Shown one piece after another: positions 8,545 through 17,169 of a DNA stretch of 47,781 bases (positions within the stretch are counted from its first letter, which is position 1; each line of letters begins with the position of its first letter). Source of the stretch: an uncultured Acetatifactor sp. Its GTDB lineage: Bacteria > Bacillota > Clostridia > Lachnospirales > Lachnospiraceae. A model generated the notes under the pieces. The model was given only the letters and a program-made list of their open reading frames with translations. It did no database searches and was not told the origin of the DNA. Both the position numbers and the translations under genes were made by a program. The stretch covers positions 1 to 47,781 of the forward strand of contig CANQOL010000026.1 of NCBI GenBank assembly GCA_947625475.1, given 5' to 3'.

Positions 8545-8589
8545 AAGCGGTCTCCTTTCGTAATATTTTGTCTTGCCTTTACATGGTAC

Positions 8590-9714
8590 TTACATTGGAT
8601 ATCTTTCGTTGCTTTCCACCACGATCCGTACCCCGCCTTCTCCCACAAAACGGGAATTGGCCCTGATGGTGCCCCGACTCTCCACAATACAATTTTCGAT
8701 ATAGGTGTTGTCACCAATGTAAACATCATTTAAAATGATGGAATTCTTGATCACACAGTTGTTGCCGATATAGCTCTTCTTGAACACCACGGAGTTTTCC
8801 ACCACCCCGTTGACGATACATCCGCTGGAGATTAAGCTGTTCCGGATGTCGGCCCCCACATTGTACTTGGCGGGGGGCAGGTCGTCCACCTTGGAGTAGA
8901 TATCCGGATACTGCTTGAAGAAATAGTTTCTCACATCCTCCCGCAGAAAATCCATGTTGGTGCTGTAATAATCCTCCACGGATGCAATATTCTTCCAATA
9001 GGTGTCGATCTTGTAGCCGTAGATCCTCTTTACATCCTTGTAGCGGATCAGGATGTCACGCACAAAGTCATAGCGCTCCTCCTCCGCGCACTTTTCGATC
9101 ATCTCGATGAGCTGGCGGCGGCGCAGCACATAGATACCGCAGGAGATGGTGTTGGTCTTGGCCTGGAGGGGCTTTTCCTCCATGTCCTCGATCCGGCAGT
9201 CCCCGTTCATCCGCACCGTGCCGAAGCGTTCAATGGGTGTCCCGGGATCCATGTCGTGGCAGACCACTGTGATGTCCGCCTTCTTTTCAATGTGATACTC
9301 CAGCACCTTGTTAAAATCCAGCTTATACACACAGTCCCCGGAGGCGATGACCACATAGGGCTCATGGCTGTCCCGCAGGAAGGTAAGGTTCTGGTACATG
9401 GCGTCCGCCGTGCCCCGATACCAATTGCTGTTTTCCGTGGTCACGGTAGGGGTCAGCACATACAGGCCCCCCTGCTTGCGCCCAAAATCCCACCACTTGG
9501 AGGAATTCAGGTGCTCGTTCAGGCTCCTGGCATTGTACTGAGTGAACACCGCCACCTTCTGAATATGGGAGTTGGACATATTGCTCAATGTAAAATCTAT
9601 GCTGCGGTAGCTGCCCGCCACAGGCATGGCACAGACCGCCCTTCTCTGGGACAGGGCCTTCATCCTGTGATTATTTCCGCCCGCCAACACAATTCCTATC
9701 GCTCTCACGCTCAC
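8590..9714 (-). CDS. glgD: GlgD, non-catalytic subunit of glucose-1-phosphate adenylyltransferase
   Basis: This 374-residue protein has a nucleotidyltransferase N-domain and a left-handed beta-helix C-domain (about 285-370, repeated I/V-x-N-S units). The loop that is GGQGSRL in GlgC is here GGNNHRMK, so the catalytic nucleotide loop is altered as is typical of Firmicutes GlgD. In Bacillus, GlgD raises the activity of GlgC in a hetero-oligomer that makes ADP-glucose for glycogen. Its GTG start overlaps the glgC stop codon (GTGA), indicating translational coupling. Confidence 0.93.
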   Translation of the reverse strand: MSVRAIGIVLAGGNNHRMKALSQRRAVCAMPVAGSYRSIDFTLSNMSNSHIQKVAVFTQYNARSLNEHLNSSKWWDFGRKQGGLYVLTPTVTTENSNWYRGTADAMYQNLTFLRDSHEPYVVIASGDCVYKLDFNKVLEYHIEKKADITVVCHDMDPGTPIERFGTVRMNGDCRIEDMEEKPLQAKTNTISCGIYVLRRRQLIEMIEKCAEEERYDFVRDILIRYKDVKRIYGYKIDTYWKNIASVEDYYSTNMDFLREDVRNYFFKQYPDIYSKVDDLPPAKYNVGADIRNSLISSGCIVNGVVENSVVFKKSYIGNNCVIKNSIILNDVYIGDNTYIENCIVESRGTIRANSRFVGEGGVRIVVESNERYPM

Positions 9715-10979
9715 TCACCTGCCTTAATCAAAGATTTGCCGCTGGCCAAGCAGGAGTTCTCATAGTCCTCCCCTGTGGTCTCTCCAAATATCACCGTGTT
9801 CCTGCCTACGCTCACCCCGTCGGGGATCACGCTCTTCTCCCCGACCGTCACCAGGCCGTGATTGTATATATGGGGCGCCGTCTCATTCTCGGCCTCCTCC
9901 CCCACGCCCAGCTTCACATAGCTGCCGATCTCCACATTCTCCGCCACAATGGCCTTGTTCAGTTCACAGCCCTCCCCGATCCGGGTGTTGTTCATGATAA
10001 TGGAGTCGCGTATCACGGTCCCCCGGCCCACGGTGACGCCCCGGCCCACGACGGAATTGTATACCCTGCCGTAAATATCGGATCCCTCGCCGATAATGCA
10101 GCGCTCCACCACGCTGTCCGCGGAAATGTACTGAGGCGGCAGGATATCGCTCTTGGTGTAGACCTTCCAGTATTCCTCGTACAAGTTGAACTCTGGCACA
10201 ATATCGATGAGCTCCATATTGGCCTCCCAATAGGACTGCAGGGTTCCCACATCCTTCCAGTAGCCGTTGAACTCGTAGGCGTAGAGAGGCTTTCCCTGCT
10301 CATGGCAGTAGGGGATCACATGCTTGCCGAAATCCAGGGCCGGCTGATCGGCCTTGGCGATCAGCGCCTCCCTCAGGGTCTTCCAGTTAAAAATGTAAAT
10401 ACCCATGCTGGCCAGGTTGCTCCTGGGATGGGCCGGCTTTTCCTCAAAGTCCACGATCCTCCTGTTCTCGTCGGTGATCATGATACCGAAACGGCTGGCC
10501 TCCTCCATGGGCACCGGCATCACCGCGATGGTCACCTCCGCGTTGTTGGCCTTGTGGAAGTCCAGCATCACCTCATAGTCCATCTTGTAGATGTGGTCCC
10601 CGGACAGGATCAGCACGTAATCCGGGTTGTAGCTCTCCATGTAATCCAGGTTCTGGTAGATGGCGTTGGCCGTGCCGGTGTACCACTCGCTGTTGGTGCT
10701 CTTCTCGTAGGGGGGAAGCACCGTCACGCCGCCGATATTCCGATCCAGATCCCAGGCAATGCCGATCCCGATATGTGTGTTCAGCCGCAGGGGCTGATAC
10801 TGGGTCAGCACACCCACCGTGTCCACCCCGGAGTTGATGCAGTTGCTCAAAGGGAAATCGATTATCCGATACTTCCCGCCGAAAGCCACCGCCGGCTTGG
10901 CCACCTTGGCGGTCAGCACACCCAGACGGCTTCCCTGCCCGCCGGCCAGCAGCATGGCTATCATTTCTTTCTTGATCAT
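9711..10979 (-). CDS. glgC: Glucose-1-phosphate adenylyltransferase, catalytic subunit
   Basis: The 422-residue protein makes ADP-glucose from ATP and glucose-1-phosphate, the committed step of bacterial glycogen synthesis. It shows the nucleotide loop [11 protein letters not shown] (residues 11-21), the [11 protein letters not shown] and [10 protein letters not shown] segments, [11 protein letters not shown], and a C-terminal beta-helix. The start has GAGGTGAGG just upstream. No glgA, glgB or glgP lies in the window, so the rest of the pathway is elsewhere. Confidence 0.95.
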   Translation of the reverse strand: MIKKEMIAMLLAGGQGSRLGVLTAKVAKPAVAFGGKYRIIDFPLSNCINSGVDTVGVLTQYQPLRLNTHIGIGIAWDLDRNIGGVTVLPPYEKSTNSEWYTGTANAIYQNLDYMESYNPDYVLILSGDHIYKMDYEVMLDFHKANNAEVTIAVMPVPMEEASRFGIMITDENRRIVDFEEKPAHPRSNLASMGIYIFNWKTLREALIAKADQPALDFGKHVIPYCHEQGKPLYAYEFNGYWKDVGTLQSYWEANMELIDIVPEFNLYEEYWKVYTKSDILPPQYISADSVVERCIIGEGSDIYGRVYNSVVGRGVTVGRGTVIRDSIIMNNTRIGEGCELNKAIVAENVEIGSYVKLGVGEEAENETAPHIYNHGLVTVGEKSVIPDGVSVGRNTVIFGETTGEDYENSCLASGKSLIKAGE

Positions 10980-11016
10980 ATCCTCACCTCTGTCCTGCCT
11001 TTTTCATAACAAAACG

Positions 11017-11060
11017 CCCTTTTGAATAAAAAGGGATTCTCATTTATAAACAGTATAACA
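11017..11060 (-). promoter_or_regulatory. Candidate glgC promoter and leader hairpin
   Basis: On the minus strand TGTTATACT (11060-11052) is an extended -10 element without a good -35 box. The leader then contains a perfect 7 bp hairpin, CCCTTTT-TATTC-AAAAGGG (11035-11017), followed by GCGTTTTG, which is too weak to call an attenuator. Confidence 0.45.
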
Positions 11061-11186
11061 CAGCATATTTGAAAAGGGAATATTTTTTACCAAAAAAAAC
11101 ATGTCTTTTTCCATTTTTCTATCCAAATTTTACATAGTTTTTTCTCATTCGATTAAAAATCCCATTTCTCCCTATTCATTTTGCCC

Positions 11187-11234
11187 AAATTCAAAAACGG
11201 CACAAGCTCTCACGCCCCCGTTTTTGATGAATTT
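11187..11234. other. Imperfect inverted repeat before the murC promoter
   Basis: AAATTCAAAAACGG (11187-11200) is matched by CCGTTTTTGATGAATTT (11218-11234), identical to its complement apart from three inserted bases. It ends just before the murC -35 box. The remainder of the 324 bp glgC-murC gap is AT-rich and holds only the two promoters. Confidence 0.35.
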
Positions 11235-11236
11235 AA

Positions 11237-11265
11237 TTGCCTTTTTTAGGGAATGTGTATATAAT
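11237..11265 (+). promoter_or_regulatory. Sigma-A promoter for murC
   Basis: TTGCCT (11237-11242), a 17 bp spacer and TATAAT (11260-11265). The start point would be near 11272, giving a leader of about 30 nt with TTGGAGG before the ATG. Confidence 0.7.
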
Positions 11266-11303
11266 AGGTAATGATATCTGAGTATAATCCTTTGGAGGCT
11301 TTT

Positions 11304-12683
11304 ATGTATAAAATTGATTTTCAGCACCCTGGGCGGATTTACTTTGTGGGCATCGGAGGCATCAGCATGAGCGGACTGGCCGAGCTTTTGCACCAGAGGG
11401 GGTTTGTGGTGTCCGGCTCCGACTGGCACCGCTCCCCCATCACCGAAGCTCTGGAGGCCAAGGGGATCCCGGTCCTGTACGGGGAGAGCAGGGCCCATGT
11501 GTCCCCCGATACGGACTGTGCGGTGCTGACAAGCGCCGTCCGGGAGGAAAATCTGGAGTTTACGGCCATCCGGGAGCTTGGCATCCCCTATCTGACCCGG
11601 GCCCAGCTCCTGGGGCAGATCATGCGCTGCTACCGGATCCCCATCGCCGTCAGCGGCACCCACGGCAAAACCACCACTACCTCCATGCTCTCCAAGATCC
11701 TGCTGGAGGCCGGCACGGACCCCACCCTCTCCATCGGAGGGATCTTAAAGGACATCGGCGGCAACATGCGGGTGGGCGGATCCGAGTATTTCCTGGCGGA
11801 AGCCTGCGAGTACACCAACAGCTTTTTGAGCTTCTTCCCCAGGTACGCCCTGATTCTGAACGTGGCGGAGGACCATCTGGATTTCTTTAAGGATCTGGCC
11901 GACATCCGCAGCTCCTTTGCCCGCTTCGCCGGACTGCTGCCGGCAGACGGCGCCCTGGTCATAAACGGCGACATCGAAAACTATGAGGAACTCACCCGGG
12001 GGCTGGCCTGTCCCGTGACCACCTTCGGCAGCACGCCCCGGAGCGATTACTATCCCTCCCAGATTACCCGCGATGAGTGGGGGCATCCCAGCTTTCTGCT
12101 GAACAGCCCCGGCCGGGAGCCCATGCGCCTTACCCTGCGGGTCCCCGGCGGGCACAATGTGAGCAATGCGGTGGCTGCGGCGGCCATGGCGGACATCCTG
12201 GGCATCGACCGGCAGGTCACCGCAGGGGCGCTTTCCGGGTTCGGCGGCACCAGCAGGCGCTTCGAGTATAAGGGCTCCGTGGGAGGCGTGACCGTCATAG
12301 ACGATTATGCGCACCATCCCGATGAGATCACCGCTACCCTGAAGGCGGCGGCCGACTGCCCCCATAAGACCCTCTGGTGCGTGTTCCAGCCCCACACCTA
12401 CACCCGCACCAAGGCCCTGATGGAGGACTTCGCCAAGGCCCTGTGTCTGGCGGACAGGGTGGTGCTGGCAGACATTTACGCGGCCAGGGAGAAGGACACT
12501 CTCGGCATCAGCTCCCGGGATCTGCAGCAGCGGGTTCAGGCGCTGGGGGGAGACTGCAGCTACTTTCCCTCCTTCGATGAAATTGAAAATTATCTGCTGG
12601 AAAATTGCATAAACGGCGACCTGTTGATAACTATGGGCGCCGGGGACGTGCATAAAATCGGGGAAAATCTCCTGGGACTTTAG
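11304..12683 (+). CDS. murC: UDP-N-acetylmuramate--L-alanine ligase
   Basis: The start at 11304 (MYKIDFQHPG) follows TTGGAGG by 5 nt; an upstream in-frame ATG at 11271 would sit at the transcription start. The 459-residue enzyme adds L-Ala to UDP-MurNAc, the first amino acid of the peptidoglycan stem. The UDP-binding N-domain has FVGIGGISMSGLA (14-26), the ATP loop is GTHGKTTTT (118-126), and the C-domain has DDYAHHPDEI and a late MGAGDV. It stands alone under its own promoter with a terminator directly after it. Confidence 0.96.
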   Translation: MYKIDFQHPGRIYFVGIGGISMSGLAELLHQRGFVVSGSDWHRSPITEALEAKGIPVLYGESRAHVSPDTDCAVLTSAVREENLEFTAIRELGIPYLTRAQLLGQIMRCYRIPIAVSGTHGKTTTTSMLSKILLEAGTDPTLSIGGILKDIGGNMRVGGSEYFLAEACEYTNSFLSFFPRYALILNVAEDHLDFFKDLADIRSSFARFAGLLPADGALVINGDIENYEELTRGLACPVTTFGSTPRSDYYPSQITRDEWGHPSFLLNSPGREPMRLTLRVPGGHNVSNAVAAAAMADILGIDRQVTAGALSGFGGTSRRFEYKGSVGGVTVIDDYAHHPDEITATLKAAADCPHKTLWCVFQPHTYTRTKALMEDFAKALCLADRVVLADIYAAREKDTLGISSRDLQQRVQALGGDCSYFPSFDEIENYLLENCINGDLLITMGAGDVHKIGENLLGL

Positions 12684-12868
12684 TTATCCACAATATCCAC
12701 ATTTTTTCGGCCGCGGGAAGCCGGAAAAGATGTGGATATTTTTTCCCGGATCCGTGGAAAAGTCTTCCCGCCCCGCGAAGCCGGCTCCCCCGGCTGATTT
12801 TCCCTCCCGGCAAAACGCCCCCGCCGGGATTCGTCCACCGTTTCCACAGTCCGGGACAATTATCCACA
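12684..12868. promoter_or_regulatory. Cluster of DnaA boxes between murC and dnaD
   Basis: There are two exact TTATCCACA boxes (12684-12692 and 12860-12868). Two ATATCCACA boxes are one base off consensus (12693-12701 forward, 12731-12739 reverse). Two weaker sites are TTTTCCACG (12761-12753, reverse) and GTTTCCACA (12840-12848). The first two boxes are directly abutted. The cluster lies 60-245 bp upstream of the dnaD promoter's -10 box, so DnaA control of the helicase-loading operon is the simplest reading. Confidence 0.7.
12692..12744 (+). terminator. Long-stem terminator after murC, stem built partly of DnaA-like boxes
   Basis: The arms 12692-12711 and 12720-12740 are complementary over about 20 bp with one bulge, the loop is 8 nt, and six T residues (12739-12744) follow. 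The two ends of the stem are the inverted ATATCCACA sequences listed with the DnaA cluster. Confidence 0.75.
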
Positions 12869-12924
12869 GTCCTGCGGCGCCGGCGCATTCCGTCAAAATG
12901 CCTATATCATTTTTTATGCCTCTG

Positions 12925-12933
12925 TGCTATAAT
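12925..12933 (+). promoter_or_regulatory. Extended -10 promoter for dnaD-dnaI-prs
   Basis: TGCTATAAT combines a TGn extension with a perfect TATAAT. No -35 hexamer close to consensus is present. An AT-rich stretch (about 12895-12940) surrounds it. Confidence 0.55.
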
Positions 12934-12996
12934 TTCCCTTGTCCTCGGGCATCGGCTTAGGATGCGCGGACATATGCTTTGGAGGGGATGAAAGGC

Positions 12997-14103
12997 ATGA
13001 CACCGATCCGGATCTACAAGGATAACTACGCAGATTCCACCGTGATATCCAACCGTTTTATAGATGAATATATGAAAGGGGCCAACGACGCCCAGCTGAA
13101 GGTCTATCTGTACCTTCTGCGCATCATGGGCGGCGGACGGCCCACCAGCATCTCCGACATCGCGGATCAGTTTAACCACACGGAGAAGGACGTCCTGCGC
13201 GCCCTGCGGTACTGGGAGAAGCAAAAGCTCCTGACCCTGGATTTCGACGGGGAGAAGAATCTGGTGGGGATCCATCTGCGGGATCTGACTCGCCCGGATG
13301 CCCCCGAGCAGACTTCTCTGCCCATTCTGCCAGGGAAACGGCCCGAGAGCCCTGCAAATGAGGACTCCCAGGGCTTTGATCCCTCCGGCCGGGCTTCCTG
13401 CAGGGGGACTGGCCCTGCGGCGCCCTCCCTTCAGAGGGAGGCCGTCTCCTACGAAAAGCCCTCCTACAGCGCCGATCAGCTCCGCCAGTTCAAGGAGCAG
13501 GACAATATCGCCCAGCTTCTCTACGTGGCCCAGATGTATGTGGGCCGGCCCCTGACAGCCGGAGATATGAAGACCATCCTGTACTTCTCGGATGTGCTGC
13601 ATTTTTCGGACGACCTGGTCGATTATCTGATCCAGTACTGTGTGGAGCGGGGCAAGCGGGATTTCCGCTACATGGAAAAGGTAGCCGTCAACTGGGCCCA
13701 GATGGGCATCACCACCCCCCGGCAGGCTCAGAGAGCCGCCGCAAAATACGACAAGTCCGTCTACTCCATCATGAACGGGCTGGGCCGGGAGGGCGCGCCC
13801 ACCGCCAAGGAGCTGGAGTACATAAACCGCTGGACCAGGGAGTACGGATTTTCCCTGGATATCATACTGGAGGCCTGCGAGCGCACTGTCATGGCCACGG
13901 ACAAGCACCGTTTTGAGTATGCGGAGGGGATCCTCGGCAGCTGGAGCCAAAAGGGCGTGCACCACAGGGCGGACATCCGCAGGATCGATCAGATCCACCA
14001 GCAGCAGAAGAATACCCAGAAGACCTCCCCCAACCGTTTCAACCAGTTCAAACAAAACAGCTATGATTTCGAGGAGCTGGAAAAGCAGCTGCTTGAAAAC
14101 TGA
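12997..14103 (+). CDS. dnaD: DnaD-family replication protein
   Basis: The ATG at 12997 (MTPIRIYKDN) is 9 nt after GGAGGGG; earlier in-frame starts overlap that site. The 368-residue protein has an N-terminal winged-helix region (about 15-85) and a variable Pro/Gly-rich linker (about 95-145). Two DnaD-type domains follow (about 155-235 and 245-325). The second ends in YAEGILGSW, the Y-x3-I-x3-W motif of DnaD C-domains, and the first has the related YMEKVAVNW. Such proteins remodel DNA and help load the replicative helicase. The next gene is the helicase loader. Confidence 0.9.
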   Translation: MTPIRIYKDNYADSTVISNRFIDEYMKGANDAQLKVYLYLLRIMGGGRPTSISDIADQFNHTEKDVLRALRYWEKQKLLTLDFDGEKNLVGIHLRDLTRPDAPEQTSLPILPGKRPESPANEDSQGFDPSGRASCRGTGPAAPSLQREAVSYEKPSYSADQLRQFKEQDNIAQLLYVAQMYVGRPLTAGDMKTILYFSDVLHFSDDLVDYLIQYCVERGKRDFRYMEKVAVNWAQMGITTPRQAQRAAAKYDKSVYSIMNGLGREGAPTAKELEYINRWTREYGFSLDIILEACERTVMATDKHRFEYAEGILGSWSQKGVHHRADIRRIDQIHQQQKNTQKTSPNRFNQFKQNSYDFEELEKQLLEN

Positions 14104-14121
14104 CCCTAAAGGAGAGACACT

Positions 14122-15102
14122 GTGGCACTTACCAAGATGCAGTATGACACCATAGAGCGGGAGTACCAGGAACGGCAGCTGCTCAGCCAGCGCCTGCGCC
14201 AGGAGCGCAGGGCCCAGGTCCGCTCCCGCATCCCCGGCTTCGCCCAGGTGGAGGATGCCATCGCCTCCCTGGCGGTCTCCCAGGGAAAGCTCTATCTGAG
14301 CGGGGAGGGGGACGCCCTGGAGGCCCTGAAGGAACAGCTTGCGGACCTTTCCTCCCAGAAGCGCCGGCTTCTGACACAGGCGGGCTTTCCCGCAGACTAT
14401 CTGGAGCCGGTCTATCAATGTGCCGACTGCCGGGATACCGGCTACATCGGCCGGGAAAAGTGTCACTGCCTGCGCCAGCGGGAGATCGCCCTCCTTTATC
14501 AGCAGTCCCACATTCAGGACATGATCGAGCGGGAAAACTTCCGCACCCTCTCCTACGAATATTACCAGGGAGAGGATCTGACCCGCTTTGAGAAGGCGGT
14601 CTGTGTCAGCAAAAATTTTGTCCGCGATTTCGGCGAAAACTACCAGAACCTGTTCTTCTACGGCACGGTGGGAACGGGGAAGAGCTTTCTGTCCGGCTGT
14701 ATCGCCGCCGAGCTGCTCTCCCGGGGATACTCGGTCATCTATTTCAGCTCCAACGGTCTCTTTGAGACTCTGGCCCGCTATTCCTTCGACAATAAATCCA
14801 AAGAACCCCTTTACAATTTATACAAAGACATTTACAATTGTGACCTGGTGATTATTGACGACCTGGGCACGGAGGTGACCAACGCCTTCGTGACATCCCA
14901 GCTCTTTTCCCTGCTGAATGAACGGCATCTGGGAAGACGTCCCACCGTCATCTCCACCAATTTAAGCCTGGAGGAACTGCGGGACCGATATTCCGACCGC
15001 ATCTTCTCCCGGATCACCAGCAGCTACTCCGTCTGCAAACTGACCGGCCGGGATATCCGCATCCAGAAAAAGCTGGGGGATCCGGCCCGCGCAGTGATAT
15101 AG
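14122..15102 (+). CDS. dnaI: Helicase loader DnaI/DnaC, AAA+ ATPase
   Basis: The GTG start at 14122 follows AAAGGAG. The 326-residue protein has a helical N-terminus and a four-cysteine zinc site (C100, C103, C114, C116), as in Bacillus DnaI, where that region contacts DnaC helicase. An AAA+ domain follows, with Walker A GTVGTGKS (181-188) and Walker B LVIIDD (242-247). Its role is to open and load the replicative helicase ring. It lies 18 bp behind dnaD, and prs follows after 37 bp. Confidence 0.93.
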   Translation: MALTKMQYDTIEREYQERQLLSQRLRQERRAQVRSRIPGFAQVEDAIASLAVSQGKLYLSGEGDALEALKEQLADLSSQKRRLLTQAGFPADYLEPVYQCADCRDTGYIGREKCHCLRQREIALLYQQSHIQDMIERENFRTLSYEYYQGEDLTRFEKAVCVSKNFVRDFGENYQNLFFYGTVGTGKSFLSGCIAAELLSRGYSVIYFSSNGLFETLARYSFDNKSKEPLYNLYKDIYNCDLVIIDDLGTEVTNAFVTSQLFSLLNERHLGRRPTVISTNLSLEELRDRYSDRIFSRITSSYSVCKLTGRDIRIQKKLGDPARAVI

Positions 15103-15139
15103 GCATCATTACAAGCAATTTGGAAAGAGAGGATTTTGT

Positions 15140-16330
15140 ATGGCAAACCGCGAGGAAAAGCGCAACCTGGAGACCATACCCGTCGGCTCACTGGGCATCA
15201 TCGCCCTGGAGGGCTGCAGCTCCCTGGGGGAGCGGATCGACCAGTATCTGGTCAAATGGAGAACCGAACGGGAGAGTGAGCACAAGGACTCCCTGGCCTT
15301 CTCCGGCTACCAGCGCAGCTCCTATCTGCTGAGCGCAAAGGTGCCCCGGTTCGGCTCCGGGGAGGCAAAGGGAATGATCCTGGAATCCGTCCGGGGAACG
15401 GACCTGTATCTGCTGGTGGATGTGTGCAACTACAGCTTAACCTACCGGCTGTGCGGCCAGGAAAACCACATGTCCCCCGACGACCATTATCAGGATTTAA
15501 AGCGCATTATCGCGGCGGTGGGAGGCAAGGCCCGCCGGATCACGGTGATCATGCCCTATCTTTATGAGAGCCGCCAGCACAAGAGAAGCGCCCGGGAGTC
15601 CCTGGACTGCGCCCTGGCCCTCCAGGAGCTGGCCCGCATGGGAGTGGACAACATTATCACCTTCGACGCCCACGACCCCAGAGTCCAGAACGCCATCCCC
15701 CTCAACGGCTTTGAGACCGTCCAGCCCGCCTATCAGTTCATCAAGGGCCTGCTGCGGCATGTGAAGGGCCTGCAGATTGACGCCGGCCATATGATGGTCA
15801 TCAGCCCGGACGAGGGCGGCATGAAGCGGGCCATCTATATCGCCAACGTGCTGGGACTGGACATGGGCATGTTCTACAAGCGCCGGGACTACACCCGGGT
15901 GGTGGACGGGCGCAATCCCATTGTGGCCCATGAATTCCTGGGCACCAGCGTGGAAGGCAAGGACATGATCATCATAGACGATATGATTTCCTCCGGCGAC
16001 AGCATCCTGGAGACCGCCGCCGCCCTGAAGGCCCGCAAGGCCCGCAAAATCTTTGTCTTTGCCACCTTCGGCCTGTTCACCAACGGCCTGGAGAAGCTGG
16101 ATCGGGCCTATGAGCAGGGCATTATCGACAAGATCCTCACTACCAACCTGATCTATCAGACCCCGGAGCTGTTAAAACGGGAGTGGTACATCAATTGTGA
16201 CATGAGCAAATATATCGCGTACATCATCGACACCCTGAACCATGATTCCTCCATCAGCGATCTGCTCAATCCAAACGAAAGGATCCAGAGCATTGTGGCC
16301 CGCTACAAAAGCGGAGAGCTGGAGGGCTGA
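15140..16330 (+). CDS. prs: Ribose-phosphate pyrophosphokinase, long divergent form
   Basis: This 396-residue protein resembles PRPP synthetase, which makes 5-phosphoribosyl-1-pyrophosphate from ribose-5-phosphate and ATP. The PRPP-binding loop is clear (IIIDDMISSGDS, 277-288), as are the FGSGEAK and ESVRG segments (71-86) and the catalytic strip YESRQHKRS (142-150), which corresponds to YARQDRK in classical enzymes. It is about 80 residues longer than the usual 315, so it belongs to a divergent branch. Whether the genome also carries a classical prs cannot be seen here. Confidence 0.85.
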   Translation: MANREEKRNLETIPVGSLGIIALEGCSSLGERIDQYLVKWRTERESEHKDSLAFSGYQRSSYLLSAKVPRFGSGEAKGMILESVRGTDLYLLVDVCNYSLTYRLCGQENHMSPDDHYQDLKRIIAAVGGKARRITVIMPYLYESRQHKRSARESLDCALALQELARMGVDNIITFDAHDPRVQNAIPLNGFETVQPAYQFIKGLLRHVKGLQIDAGHMMVISPDEGGMKRAIYIANVLGLDMGMFYKRRDYTRVVDGRNPIVAHEFLGTSVEGKDMIIIDDMISSGDSILETAAALKARKARKIFVFATFGLFTNGLEKLDRAYEQGIIDKILTTNLIYQTPELLKREWYINCDMSKYIAYIIDTLNHDSSISDLLNPNERIQSIVARYKSGELEG

Positions 16331-16374
16331 GTTTTAAAGCGGTCTTTTCAAGCGGTTGTTCTGATGCGCCTTTG

Positions 16375-16412
16375 AAATGTCAACCGGATATTATTTTCCG
16401 GTTGACATTTTT
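16375..16412 (+). terminator. Terminator after prs
   Basis: AAATGTCAACCGGA (16375-16388) pairs perfectly with TCCGGTTGACATTT (16397-16410) around an 8-nt loop, and the run continues into T residues. The 3' arm also contains the TTGACA of the bioY promoter. Confidence 0.85.
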
Positions 16413-16430
16413 GTGCCCTGATTGTATACT
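16402..16430 (+). promoter_or_regulatory. Sigma-A promoter for bioY
   Basis: TTGACA (16402-16407), exactly 17 bp, then TATACT (16425-16430). The -35 box lies in the prs terminator stem and the -10 box in the BirA operator. Confidence 0.85.
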
Positions 16431-16452
16431 TATTTTTAAATTTGGTTTACAA
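16422..16452. promoter_or_regulatory. BirA (biotin repressor) operator
   Basis: TTGTATAC (16422-16429) and GTTTACAA (16445-16452) are inverted half-sites 15 bp apart with one mismatch between them. This matches the Firmicutes BirA pattern (TTGTnnAC, N14-16, GTnnACAA). The left half covers the bioY -10 box and the right half the expected start point, so biotin-loaded BirA would shut off biotin uptake. Confidence 0.8.
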
Positions 16453-16492
16453 TTTGTCAGACCAAAATCAAACAACACGGAGGAAATCCCCT

Positions 16493-17050
16493 ATGAAAAC
16501 CAAACAACTGGCCCTGGTGGGCCTGACCTGCGCCGTCACCTGCATCCTGGGACCCCTCTCCCTGTCCATTCCCGTCAGCCCTGTGCCCATCTCCCTGGGT
16601 ATTCTCGGCATTCTGCTGGCCGTATATCTGCTGGGGGCAAAATACGGGACCTTAAGCTGCCTGGTCTATCTGCTGTTGGGCCTGGCAGGGCTTCCGGTAT
16701 TTACAGGCTTTACGGGAGGGGCCGGCAAGCTCCTTGGCCCCACCGGCGGATACATGATCGGATATCTCTTTCTTTCCCTGACCGCCGGCTTCTTCATTGA
16801 CAAATGGGGCAGGAACCTGTCAGGCCAAAGGCGCGGCATCGCCCTGTCCGGTCTGGGCATGGTGCTGGGCGTGGCGGTGTGCTATCTGTTCGGCACCCTC
16901 TGGCTGGCCCATCAGGCAAATCTGTCCTTCGGCGCCGCCCTGGCCGCCGGGGTGCTCCCCTTTATCCCCGCCGATCTGTGCAAGATCCTCGTCACACTCT
17001 CTGTGGGCACTCCCATCCGTCTGAGGCTTCGCCGGGCCGGGCTTCTATAG
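16493..17050 (+). CDS. bioY: Biotin transporter substrate-binding component BioY
   Basis: The ATG at 16493 follows GGAGG; 185 residues result. The protein is hydrophobic with about six membrane segments and carries the BioY hallmark GPTGGYMIGY. It also has the N-terminal LSIPVSPVPISLGILGILLA region. BioY is the S component of the energy-coupling-factor biotin importer and needs the shared EcfA/EcfA'/EcfT module, which is not in the window. The BirA-like operator directly in front supports the biotin assignment. Confidence 0.95.
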   Translation: MKTKQLALVGLTCAVTCILGPLSLSIPVSPVPISLGILGILLAVYLLGAKYGTLSCLVYLLLGLAGLPVFTGFTGGAGKLLGPTGGYMIGYLFLSLTAGFFIDKWGRNLSGQRRGIALSGLGMVLGVAVCYLFGTLWLAHQANLSFGAALAAGVLPFIPADLCKILVTLSVGTPIRLRLRRAGLL

Positions 17051-17080
17051 AGGTTTCCGCCGGCACCCCGCAGCCGCTCC

Positions 17081-17127
17081 CTTCACGTATCCTCTCCTTC
17101 ACATATCCGCCCTCTCTCTCATATATT
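17081..17127 (+). promoter_or_regulatory. Candidate promoter with tandem direct repeat before the GGDEF gene
   Basis: TTCACA (17098-17103), an 18 bp spacer and TATATT (17122-17127) form a plausible promoter. CTTCACGTATCC (17081-17092) and CTTCACATATCC (17097-17108) are direct repeats with a 16 bp period that overlap its -35 box, a possible regulator site. Confidence 0.4.
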
Positions 17128-17169
17128 GACAATAAAGAACAGCTATCTTTGTCGAAAGAAGGAATGGAT

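Noticed and set aside
12684..12996. The DnaA-box region as a chromosomal origin (oriC)
   Set aside because: Origins in this group normally flank dnaA or dnaN, which are absent here, and the region between boxes is GC-rich. Promoter control of dnaD is simpler.
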